In this document: positions 1 to 10,000 of the stretch, piece after piece | Position numbering within the stretch: the stretch's first letter is position 1 | Layout: each line of letters starts with the position of its first letter | NCBI RefSeq assembly: GCF_026745355.1 | Contig: NC_079205.1 | Location: 48,699,735-48,763,734, forward strand | Direction: 5' to 3' | Source of the DNA: Beta vulgaris subsp. vulgaris | Taxonomy: Eukaryota; Streptophyta; Magnoliopsida; Caryophyllales; Amaranthaceae | Length of the DNA: 64,000 nucleotides | Translations under genes and position numbers: made by a program | The notes under the pieces: generated by a model | The model's database searches: none | The model's input: the letters and a program-made list of their open reading frames with translations, nothing else | What the model was told of the DNA's origin: nothing

Positions 1-1846
1 TCCATTCCTAGAAAAGCCATGGGCAACCACCATGTACTCCAACCCTTAGTGTCCAACTCTAGACGTGCACAGTCTAAAGTCTATAACTTATTCTCGTTAT
101 ACTTTACGTTATTTACATGTTATTACTTGTGTTGACACTTACAGACAAGTAACACATATTTTATAACCAAACATTTATAACATAACTTCTTTTATCTTTG
201 GATTAACAAGTAATCACAATTTACAATCCAAGACTACTTAATTCCTTTCTATTCTTTACTCACTTCCTTGTTGAACCTAGCCAACAATAAACTTTACCTT
301 TATATAGGTATAACTTGTAACTTACCAAATAAGGTCCACAGTCCTCATAAGATAATCAATAATACTCAAAGAATACATGCATTACATGATTCACTTTAAC
401 TTATATTAATTCGTACAAGAATTAATAATTAAACTAACTTAACATGCTTGCATCAATAATTCCATACAAACATTATAATCTGATAACATAATCACTTCTA
501 GATTACATGTTGCACACAGGCATATAACATGTAAAATAAATTTCAGCAATCATATATATGAACAAATAGGTTCCTATACATGATACTAATATTTAAATAC
601 TCCTTAGAACATGTTTCTAAACCACGTAGCACGTAATAATGTACGTACCTTGTATATACTAGCTTGTAGGCCACTTTTAAATCGTTAATAGTCTCCTACA
701 ACGTAATCTCCGCCTAGAAAATAAAATAACTAACATTAATAACTTGAACCAAAAATTACAGCAGCTTTAAAACGATCAAAACCCCTTAAAACACGTTTTA
801 AAAGTCGTTTTTAAGTGTCAACTTAATTTATTTTTAATTCCGAGTATAGTACTACTATTCTAGCAATTAAAAATCCTTAAAAACTCCATAAATACTTCGT
901 TTCTGAAATTACAGCACTTTTAAAATCTAATAACTCTTCTGAAAATATATACAACGTATTTAAAATTACGTACTAAACAAATCTCATAGTTTATAATATA
1001 TTTCTTTAGTTTCTAGCAAATAAAAACCCTAAAAACTCTTATTTCCATGATTAAAACTAAAAATAAACTTAATATAATAAATCTGAAATTTCTTGTATTA
1101 TATACTATCATAACCGAAATTATAAACATAAAGAAAACAGTAATTTAATTAGTAAACATGATAAATAATAATAAAATAACATAAAAACTTGTCTTCTAAT
1201 GGAATCTTAGGAAGGAAGAAAGAAAACAACCGACAACAATGGAAGAAGACTTGCGCCGGCAGCACAGCAGCAACAAGGACACTCATCGGCAACAACGTTT
1301 CTTGTTGAACAAGAAACGTTACTTGAAAAAGAAGAAACGAATTTTGAGAGAGAAAGGCCGAAGAACGACGCACGAAGGAGAGAGAGAAAAGTCGAAGAGT
1401 GAGGAGAGAGAATGACGTGAGATTGAGAGAAAAATAATGTGTAGGGTGAGATAATTTGAGTTTTTAGGATATTTATATAAAGGCTTCCCTTTATGGGCTT
1501 AGGAAAAGAGATTATAATTAATGAAACTTGATGACTAATAAGATGGACAACGTAAGATTTTAGTCATCAAATGACTCTTTCCCTTTTTATCCTTTTTTGG
1601 ATTTTCGATTCCATTAAACTTCTTTTTCAATATACTTTAATATTCAAAACCTTTATTAAAACATGCTTAATTAAAATATTTCTAATTAATTGTATTAAGC
1701 TATGAAAAATAATTTCATTTGACTTTTAAAATAGTCAACCCTCTTTAAAAGTCAAATCATTTTCCCAAATTCATTTGAATTTAAATACAACTATATAAAT
1801 ACTTAAATATATTTATAAAATTTCTTTAAAATTGTGGGGGATTACA
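1..1846 (-). mobile_element. Partial LTR, probably a chromovirus (Tekay-like) Ty3/gypsy element
   Basis: Read on the minus strand, the segment starts at 1846 with TGTAATCCCCCAC, close to the TGTAATACCCC start common in plant chromovirus LTRs. About 365 bp in there is a TATA-box-like TTTATATAAAT (1472-1482), followed by a CT-rich leader (about 1430-1340), as expected for U3 then R/U5. The rest is AT-rich with no credible ORF. The other end lies outside the window, so LTR length, target duplication and internal region cannot be seen. Assignment to Tekay is inference from the terminus and the long LTR; a solo LTR is equally possible. Confidence 0.5.
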
Positions 1847-2136
1847 GTGAAACATTACTAGGATTCAATTACGAAAATAAACATTTTATTGTTAAAGTGG
1901 AACACTACTAGAATCAATTACTTAAATAGAACATTTGCTTATCAAATAGGAAAAATTGATAGGCATAATCCCACCTTTTGGTGTTCTTCTCTGAACATTT
2001 CCACTTTTTATTAATCTCAAAATAATCCCATCTTTGCACCTCTCATTCTTAAAATGGTCCTAACCTGTTTAATATGTAAATTTTGATACATGTCATTTTT
2101 AATTCTCTTATACCCCCTTCCCCTCGGACATTGATT

Positions 2137-2297
2137 GAGTGACCCTAAGGGTTGCCAACCCTCTTATTATTGAATTTTCATTGGTTAGGAATATATTAAA
2201 ACATTATTTTTGTATCTCTTCTCTCCTCATTTATTACATACATATCAATATTTTAAACTAATGTGTCTAAGAGGGTTGGCAACCCTAAGGGTTACTC
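2137..2297. mobile_element. Short foldback MITE nested in the MULE
   Basis: About 160 bp with terminal inverted repeats of roughly 28 bp: left GAGTGACCCTAAGGGTTGCC and onward, right reverse complement GAGTAACCCTTAGGGTTGCC and onward, both running into CAACCCTCTTA. The interior is AT-rich and non-coding. No convincing target duplication was found, so the superfamily is open. Confidence 0.6.
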
Positions 2298-2665
2298 AAA
2301 CATTTTCCCTTCCCCTCAATTGCCTCCCTCTCTCTCCTCCCGTGCCTGCCACCAACGCCTCAGCCACCCTTTCTCTCTCTTCCTACCCTGTCACCAACGA
2401 TCGTCCATCGTCCTTTCTCTCTCAAACCCCCCCCCCCGCTAACACCCTAGCCGGCCATTAGCACCCCCTTTCACCATCCTTTTGCTCTCCCCTTGTCCAC
2501 CACCCTTTCTCTCTCTACTCTTGTTGATAATTGCAAGTGAAATTGCAATCCAACCAAACAATTTCCATTATATATAAAATCTTTCCCCTTACTTACAGTC
2601 ATTTTGGGTAAGACTGAAAAGATGCAGGGAGATGCCAGAACTTTCAGAGAAGACTGGTCACTAGT

Positions 2666-2940
2666 GAGCGCTGATAAGCGCATACCCGATATTTGTAAAT
2701 ATCGGGCAAAGTTGTAAATAAATACAACTTTTCTTTTTTTCTTTTGTTTTTCCTTTTTTTTTTTGCTTTTTACTTACATATATCTGATCTGATTCACATT
2801 GTAGTTGATCTGATTCATTATAGTTGATCTGATTTCTCTCCTACATGTAGGGCCAACTTTTTTTGTCTTTTCTGGCAAAATTTAACATACCCCGGTATGG
2901 ACACTGTTGGCCCATACCGGGTATGCGCAAATACTTTCTC
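2666..2940. mobile_element. Small MULE-type MITE flanked by a 10-bp direct repeat
   Basis: A 275-bp segment lies between two exact copies of GGTCACTAGT (2656-2665, 2941-2950). Both ends begin GAG and carry the subterminal block GCGCATACCCG at the same distance (12 bp) from the end in inverted orientation. The left end also holds the palindrome CCCGATATTTGTAAATATCGGG, positions 2684-2705. A 9-11 bp duplication fits MULEs. The element is nested in the larger MULE. Confidence 0.6.
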
Positions 2941-3395
2941 GGTCACTAGTCTGATTGTTTTGACAAGACTTCAATAACAAGATTAAAAGAAATTCTATAA
3001 GACCAAGGAAAACATCAATTTATAATTCAATCAAGAAAAAAAGACATCAATAGTTATGGAAGGACGCTATTAACAATAGTTTAATCACACTCAAGATGAT
3101 TAGATGGTAATTACCAGTTTTTTGATGCAGAATTACCAGTGGTAACACTCAAAACTAGCATTCAACATAATATCGTGGGCCAATTACCAATAGGGAGAAG
3201 ATGAAGATGCAAACCTTGCCTCAAGAAAGGCCGCAAAACCACTAATCTAGTCAATGGTTCATCACCAAGAGACCAACCCCAATTCTCTCTCCTCGTTTCT
3301 TCATCACACCCAATTTGTTTTGCCTAATTCGAGTTAGCTTGTTGCTTTTCAATTTTTTTCTGTTTTACGTGTGATTGTAATTAAGGAATCAGTTA

Positions 3396-3654
3396 TCTCT
3401 ATTATATAAGAGAAAAAGAGGGGACACCAAAAATGACAATTTCTTTTATATATCCTTAAGTAATAAAATACAAATTCACCATATTTTATCATTATACCCT
3501 TAATTAACAAAATATTTACATCATCCTTGATTTATTGATTTTCAAAAAACAGAAGAAAATTATACAATGAACTTTATGAACAAACTTTCATATATATTAT
3601 TACGCAATTGACATTTTATTTGTTTTCGCACGCATCGCGTGCATACAAGGCTAG
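3396..3654 (+). mobile_element. Small non-autonomous Helitron
   Basis: The 5' end reads TCTCTATTATATAAGAG (a TC start). The 3' end has a GC-rich hairpin GCACGC-ATC-GCGTGC, then ATACAAGG and the terminal CTAG. The insertion lies between A (3395) and T (3655), the usual Helitron target. There are no ORFs, terminal inverted repeats or target duplication. Length is 259 bp. It lies inside the MULE at 1949-4064 and belongs to a different family from the other three Helitrons in this window. Confidence 0.78.
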
Positions 3655-4064
3655 TATTGGTGACAAAACATTTGTAGGTTTGGTTTTTCGTGGATTTTGG
3701 TTGCTTCTTAAATTGGATGAAAAATATAAGCAGGTTTTTGGTTGGGTAGGGTGGGGTTTGTGGTTGTGGGTTGGTGATTTTGGTGTGGGACTGGGTGTAT
3801 CAGTTACTCAGTTAGGGGTACTGGTTGTGGAGGAGAGAGAAAGAGGTAGTTGTGGGGTTGAGTATAGGGAGAAGAAAGAAGGAGCTTAATGAAAAAAAAA
3901 ACGAAAAGAAAGAAAAGTGATTTGAACCTATTCAATAAGTTTCAGGTACAAAAGTCCAATTAAAGAAGATAAGGTGTAAAGGTAGGATTATTTTGAGATT
4001 AGTAAATGGTGGGACTCTTCATATAAGACTACTAAAAGGTGGAATTATTCTTATCAATTTTTCC

Positions 4065-4336
4065 TATCAAATACAGAACATATTTTCAGGGAAAATAGAA
4101 CATATTTTTTGCTAGAAAATAAGTTTTTAAAGAATATTTCTTAAAATAGAACATTTGCTTATAAAAAAAACAATTTTCATGGAAGAAGAACATAATTCTT
4201 TGCAAAAGATAAGCTTAAAATGAACATTGTTGAAATATAACATTTGCTTATTGAAAATAGAACAACTTTTACTGAATAGAACATATTTTTTTGTTGAAAA
4301 ATATGCTTAAAACGAACATTTTGTTGAAATAGAACA
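4065..4336. repeat. Degenerate TAGAACATTTGCTTAT repeat field
   Basis: Variants of TAGAACATTTGCTTAT and GAACATTTTGTTGAAATA recur irregularly here and in 1847-1948 and 4597-4640. The field is therefore one stretch split by the MULE (1949-4064) and the Helitron (4337-4596). No coding capacity is seen. Its origin is unknown. Confidence 0.6.
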
Positions 4337-4596
4337 TCTATACTAATATATTAAAAGGCGAGCCTAAGTCAGAAACGGTGCCACGTGGCGCTCTCCCTAA
4401 GGGAGTTTTACTCCATGTAATCACAACAATAAAAAATTTAGAAAATTGCATAGGTAAGGTTTGATCCCGGAACTCAAGAACATACACTAAAGTCTAACCA
4501 CTAAACCAAATAATATTTAGTGTTATCATCTTAAATTATAATTTTAATAAATGAAAATTTTCCTTGCCCGGGGCGTAGCCCGGGCCTAATAACTAG
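4337..4596 (+). mobile_element. Non-autonomous Helitron carrying a G-box and tRNA-like boxes
   Basis: The 5' end reads TCTATACTAATATATTAAAA. The 3' end is a hairpin (GCCCGGG-GCGTA-GCCCGGGC-like) followed by CTAATAACTAG, inserted between A (4336) and T (4597). Rejoining the flanks gives GAAATAGAACA/TTTACT, which matches neighbouring copies of the host repeat (TAGAACATTTGCTTAT) and supports the exact boundaries. Near the 5' end is the palindrome GCCACGTGGC (4380-4389). On the minus strand TTTAGTGGTTAGA (about 4492-4504) and GAGTTCCGGGATCAAACC (about 4457-4473) resemble tRNA/SINE A and B boxes. It shares ends and layout with the elements at 41713-41973 and 42827-43595. Confidence 0.85.
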
Positions 4597-4749
4597 TTTA
4601 CTCATAAAAAATGGAACAAATTTAATGGGTGCATGGTGTGCACCATGCTCCTGGGAGCACAATAGAATTTTCAAAATGGAAGGAGTAGGAATTTCCTCTT
4701 TAATTTCTAACTGGCTTTATATATGGGCCGGCCACACAGAAAATTATAG

Positions 4750-5742
4750 GCAGTGACGGATCCAGGAATTTGAATCTAGGGATACGAAGTTATGGACACT
4801 TGTTGATGGTACATTATTATTTATTTGAATTTTGAACCACCCATTTCCATATTATTTTCTTGACTTTGAGGGACACTTGTTGATGGGAATGAAGGGGAAT
4901 CATTACTTTCATTCGATACATTTTTATTGGGAGGTGCAAGTGAAGAACAAGAATTACCTTCTGAGGATCTCATTTTTTTACAAATGAATTGTCGAAGATC
5001 GGGTTGCTTAACTTGCTTTCCCTGGATTTACTTGACTTGGGTGTATCATTTGTTATTTCCTAATTGAATTCATAAAATTAATTGCCAATTTCAATTTCGA
5101 ATTTCAACAAGCAAACCCTAACTCATTAACCAACATTGCCCACATTCAACAATTTACATCTAAATATTTAATTAATCTAAGAATCTAACATATATAAACT
5201 TGTAAAAGTTGAAAAATATGAAATTAAAACACAAGCTGAAGAAAATATGAAAACTTAACAATTAGCAATTTACTTGTTCGGCACTTTGGTGGTCGTGGTT
5301 CCGTCGGAAACTTACTGCTCGAACTTCGAAGTTCGAAGTAAAGACGGCGAAGTGCGAACGTAAGTTCGAATTAAAGGCGACAAAGTGCGAACGACGGTCG
5401 CGAAGTTCTCGCTGGTTTGGTGGTTCCGTCGGGAACTTACTGCTCGAACTTCGAAGTTAGAACTAAAGGCGGCGAAGTGCGAATGATGGTCGCAAAGTCC
5501 TCACTGGTTCGGTCGTTCCGTCGACCGTCGGTGGTTTGAGTGCCGTTCAGAACTTCAGAGTTTCAGACGTGAGAGAGGAGTGTGAGAGTTTGAGAGAGAG
5601 GAGACGGGGGAATTGAATAAATCGCGTGTGGCGTGCCCCTTTCTCGCTCCAACAATTTTTTTAAAAAATGTTTTTAAGCTTATTTTTTTTTTAAAATTTG
5701 GGAATACAATTGTACCCCATGTACCCCTCTTGATCCGCCACT
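4750..5742. mobile_element. hAT-like non-autonomous element
   Basis: The left end is (G)CAGTGACGGATCCAGG and the right end, reverse-complemented, is TAGTGGCGGATCAAG. Flanks are AATTATAG and AATTATAA, an 8-bp target duplication with one mismatch, which fits hAT elements. The interior has no intact ORF. It holds a degenerate tandem duplication (5295-5560) and a GA-rich stretch. A similar CAGAGGCGAATCC/GGATCCGCCCCT pair of ends occurs at 9419-10116. Confidence 0.65.
5295..5560. repeat. Direct duplication of about 120 bp inside the hAT-like element
   Basis: The string GGTTCCGTCGG followed by AACTTACTGCTCGAACTTCG occurs twice, with the same continuation (AAGGCGGCGAAGTGCGAA and a GGTCGCGAAGTTCTC variant) each time. 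A third partial copy (GGTCGTTCCGTCG) lies near 5510. TTCGAA-rich palindromes recur within the unit. Confidence 0.7.
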
Positions 5743-5947
5743 AATTATAAAGTATGGTCGATCGCATATAAAAATTTGAGAAAAAATAAAATTCAAAAGA
5801 AATTATAGGACACTGAATAGCAAAACACATATCATTGCACTTTAACCGTTTCAACAAAGAAAAAGAAAAGGTACGTTGGCCAAAAGGAATGGAGAAAGGA
5901 AAGAACGAAGGGCAGAGCATCTAGCTTCTCAAATCTCAACGCACTTA

Positions 5948-6878
5948 GAGCATCATTAACCATGAGTGAAAAACAAGAATTATGAGATGATTGAGAAAAA
6001 AAGGTCTTAATCATGATTGAAAAAAAGATCATGTGTTGAATGAGAGTGAGTGGGGCAAAAAAATGGAATGGGGTGAGTGAAATGGTGATCAGGCGTGGGA
6101 GTGGGACCCACTGCTTGATCTGACGAAAATCAATTTTTTTTGGCTTTCCCCCAGCCAAAACGACGTGTTTTGGCTGAAAATTAGCCAAAAACGCGTCGTT
6201 TTGGCTTGGGGAAAGCCAAAAAAAATTGACTTTGTCAGAATTCTGACGCGTGTGTCAGATTTTCTGACGCGTGTGTCAGATTTTCTGACACGCGCGTCAG
6301 AATTTGACACTTGTCAAATTCTGACAGGTGAGAGAAATAATACAATTATAAATATTAAAAATGCATTATCTTAAAAAATACAAAGCGAAAAAAATTTAAA
6401 AAAATACCAATGGCTCTATTTTTCAGAGATCTACAATTAGAGACCATTTTGTAATATTTGGATAAATTTTTTTTAGCTATTTACAATTTTCTATAATTTT
6501 GCTTATTTTATATGAAATATGTCCACTTTTCACTTTAAAAAAAATAAATATTATTTTTGTACATTTAATTTAGTTAATGCTAAAAACGCTAATTATGTAT
6601 TTATAAATTAATTTTTTTATCAATTAGTAATGAATATTTAATATTATTAAAACGTAAATAATAAAAATATTATATAATGGTGATGGGGTGATGAGAGAGA
6701 AAAGTAGTTGGGTGGGATAAAAAAGTAGTTGAGTAAGTAAAAGTAGTTGGGATGATTGAAAAATGGTTCATGGTTAAGGAGATGAGTGGGGAAAGATTGT
6801 GGGATGCTATTTTTTAGAGAGAGAAAGTTAGAAAGAGAGTGAGATGATTGAGTTTTTCACTCATGAATAATGGTGCTC
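5948..6878. mobile_element. PIF/Harbinger-type element just upstream of MON2
   Basis: The left end is GAGCATCATTAACCATGAGTG and the right end, reverse-complemented, is GAGCACCATTATTCATGAGTG. Both continue with AAAAAC. The element is bounded by the 3-bp target duplication TTA (5945-5947, 6879-6881), the PIF/Harbinger signature. It is 931 bp with no transposase. It contains a 98-bp hairpin (6131-6228) and a tandem TCTGACGCGTGTGTCAGATT repeat (about 6235-6330). Its right end is about 175 bp from the MON2 start codon, so it sits in or against the MON2 promoter. Confidence 0.8.
6131..6228. repeat. 98-bp near-perfect hairpin within the Harbinger element
   Basis: The left arm is CAATTTTTTTTGGCTTTCCC followed by CCAGCCAAAACGACG and TTTTGGCT. 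The right arm is its reverse complement with few mismatches, around a short GAAAATT loop. Arms are about 45 bp. If transcribed it would fold into a long double strand. Confidence 0.8.
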
Positions 6879-7053
6879 TTACAACTTACACCCACACCCT
6901 GTTCCTCCATCGTCCTCAATTGCACCTCTTCATTTTCTCTCTCCTCAATTGCACAATGTCAACTACTTTGAGTTCTTGATCTCACCTTTTCGAAAATCTC
7001 AAGCATTTTAGCCAAGTAAACTCATTTTACAGCGCGCGATCTTACACAGAAAG
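6879..7053 (+). promoter_or_regulatory. MON2 proximal promoter / 5' UTR
   Basis: The segment between the Harbinger element and the MON2 start codon is CT-rich (TCCTCCATCGTCCTCAATTG and a later CTCTCTCCTCAATTG), typical of plant leader sequence. No clear TATA box was found in this short interval, so the core promoter may lie partly in the transposon or be TATA-less. Confidence 0.45.
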
Positions 7054-10000
7054 ATGGCTTTCATGGCTGTCCTCGAATCAGATCTGCGCGCACTCTCTGC
7101 CGAAGCTCGCCGCCGTTATCCCGCTGTTAAAGATGGCGCCGAACACGCTATCATCAAGGTTTTTATTTATTATTGAAATTTCTATTTTCGCCACATCATT
7201 TTCATTGTTTTTTTTTTTTAAATTTCTGTTTAAATTTGATCCTATTTGAATTTTTTTGGTAATGTTGTTCTTCAATTTGGATTCCTCTATGATAATCGGT
7301 TGTTGCGTAGTTTAAATCATACTTTTAGTTTGTTACTAAGTAAAGATGCTAACGAAAATGAATTGAATTTTGTAACTTTATCTGGAATCAAGTGAAAGAT
7401 GCGGTGGCGTGCGGTTTTTGAGACTGGAGAGTGAGTTTATGTGTAGTGTGTGTTTGATTTTTGATTCGGATTCGATATTTTATGAATGCCAGTCTTAGGG
7501 AATGCTGCTCTATGCTTATATAGTTCATTGGTTTGTAATTGCTGACCAATTTTGATAATACTGATTAATTGTTGCAATATAAAGTTGTCAACTCATAATT
7601 TTGAGGTTCTTATTGTAGTTGGATCAATTTAAGCGATAAGGTTTAGTTATTCGATGGTTAGTGTGGTAAATGAATATAAGCTGAGTGGAGCATTTATCAG
7701 ATACTCTTGTATTGGCAGAAGTAGTGTTTTCGCATAGATATTATGTTCATGATTGATCAATAGATATATAATTCCAACCTTAAATGACTGAATGATAAAT
7801 TGGTCACATGGTTGTTCAATAAAATTTATAAAATTTTTCAAGGTTGCCCTACCCAAGAGAGTGAAAAAATTTACTAAGATGAAGAGATTGAGTTGCAGTT
7901 ATATGACCAAGTAAAGTTGCAGTGTCCTTTGTATCAATTTCAACATTGAGCCACGTTGTATATGAGGAAGGATTAGCTTGCTTAAATTTGGTGGCTTCTA
8001 ATTTATGAGGTACTAGAGGCTTGATTGAGGTAGGAGACAGCATTATTGTTTGGATTATTTTGGTTGTGATGTTTTATCGTAAAGAGGTACTTTTTTTACA
8101 CTCGATTCTGCATCTATAGGATGCGGTGGAGAAGTGAGATGGAGCTTAGTTAAGGCTCAAGGAAAGTGCATTTTGGTTAAATGTAAACCTAATATGATTG
8201 GGATTGAAATATTGTGAAGCGGTTCTTTTTTTTTTTTTTCTTTTTCTGTTCTATTTCTACACTCTGAGTTCAATCTCTGAGGGTCCTTGAGTTACTCACC
8301 GTACCTGTTATTATATCCCAGACTATCTTACTGGAAAACTGACAGAGAGGTCTAAGGTCTTAGTGTCGCATATTTAAATGTCCAATGTCCATGCTATCTG
8401 ATTTGGGTACTTCCTTTTGCCCACTCGATCTAAACCTAAAAGGTTGCATTTCTTCTAATCTACTCTAATTGACGGGGGCTTGTGTGGGAGATCTTGTAGC
8501 TTTAGCTTTGGCTTGAGTGTCCATGTGGCTTTAAATCTAGAGAAGATTGGACTTGACTTCCTGTGTGACAACAACAAAATGGAGAAGGATTTTCTTCGGT
8601 TGAAGTGGGATGATGTGTGTTGCGTGTAGTGTGGTCACAGGTTATTTTTATTTTTTTTTTTTAATTTGAGCATCTAGACCGAGTAGCTTTGGAGATCTAT
8701 GAGTCTTTAAGTCCTGAGTTTCAAGGCATAGCCACTGTTGCGGTAACGATTACGGTGATGCGGGAACAGGGATGATCGCTGAATATCGGCTTAAACCATG
8801 AAATATCCCTAAAACCCGCCTAAAATGCGGTTTTGTTTACACCTTTACGATGCGGGTAATATCGGTTTGGTAGATTTAAAAACCTTTACGACACGGGCGA
8901 TACGATACGATGTGGCCTTGTTTTGACACCATGTTTCAAGGTCAAATTCGGATGACAGTATTAATATGGCTTGACATGTAATGCAAATATGAACCTTTGA
9001 AAGCCTTATCTCTCATATCTGTTTAGGATTACCTTGCTTAAGCAGACTGTTGCTGTTGAAGTGTATAAAGTGACTTCTTGTAATGGTACCTGGCTTCCAT
9101 GACTAGCTATTAGCTAATCGTGACTTGGAAGAAGAATCTATTCTGAAAGAGCTAATCGTTTGAGGAGGCTGCATGATAAGAGAGCTTTTTTCCTGCTTAT
9201 ATTTTGCTACTTTCTCAAAGGGAATTCCTGTGTCGAATTTCGTTTTAGTGATACTTGGAAGAAATTTTCTCTTTCTGAAATCCTTTGCATCTTTTACTGT
9301 TTTTTTTTTTCTGAAGAGAAAAATATAAAATTTGCAATATCTTAAGAAGAGGAAGAGAATATTGATCATGTCTTACACTTTGTTTGGATAACAATCATGG
9401 AGGGAAAGGTAGGGGAGGCAGAGGCGAATCCAAGATTTTATATTTGGGTGGTCCTGATCAAACTATCGAAGAACATAATAGGTATGATAAAGAAATAGAA
9501 CAATAATTTCATGACACATGTATAGACAATGAGAACTGAGTTTTCAGTTTGACGATAGCTAAAACTTGTGGAGGTGGTTGTTGTGGGGTGGTTGTGGGAG
9601 TGAGGTGGGTGGTCAATGGGGTTTCCCTTACCCTTGTTTCTAAGTGGAGGGGGGATGGGGAATCAAAGTAGAGGGATTTGGAGTAATGGATGGGGGGAAA
9701 GGGAAGAGCAAAACCCTGTAACCAAACAACTTTTTTAAGGGAATGGAATCCATGTTTTCCCTTTTCCTTTCTTGTAAACATGTGGAATAGTGAGCTTGGA
9801 AATATGATAAAACATGTCGAAGAAAAATAAAAAGAAAAAGGGTTTGAACTTGGAAATGATAGATAGAAAACAGGAAAATAAAAAGAAAGAGAACAAGGAA
9901 AACTAAATGTGACTTCAACATGAATTGGACCCCGACCAGTGGTATAAATGCATGACAACGCAAGGTACAGTAACCGCTGGAGCAATTGCTCTTTGATGAA

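Larger units (their letters stand above)
1949..4064. mobile_element. Non-autonomous Mutator-like element (MULE) with about 100-bp TIRs
   Basis: The ends are inverted repeats of about 100 bp beginning GGAAAAATTGATA and continuing through matching blocks (AATCCCACCTTTTGG on the left against AATTCCACCTTTTAG on the right, then AATCTCAAAATAATCC on both). They are bounded by a perfect 9-bp target duplication TATCAAATA (1940-1948 and 4065-4073). Long TIRs plus a 9-bp duplication are diagnostic of MULEs. No transposase is present. The 2.1 kb interior is mosaic and has received at least three later insertions (2137-2297, 2666-2940, 3396-3654). The element sits in a field of TAGAACATTTGCTTAT-like repeats that continues on both sides. 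Confidence 0.88.

Noticed and set aside
3608..3889. Plus-strand ORF of 93 codons (Gly/Trp/Val-rich)
   Set aside because: Low-complexity GGTTGGG/GTGTGG sequence in the MULE interior; it begins inside the Helitron.
5832..6374. Overlapping ORFs on both strands around 6000-6370
   Set aside because: They arise from the hairpin and tandem repeats of the Harbinger element and have no domain.
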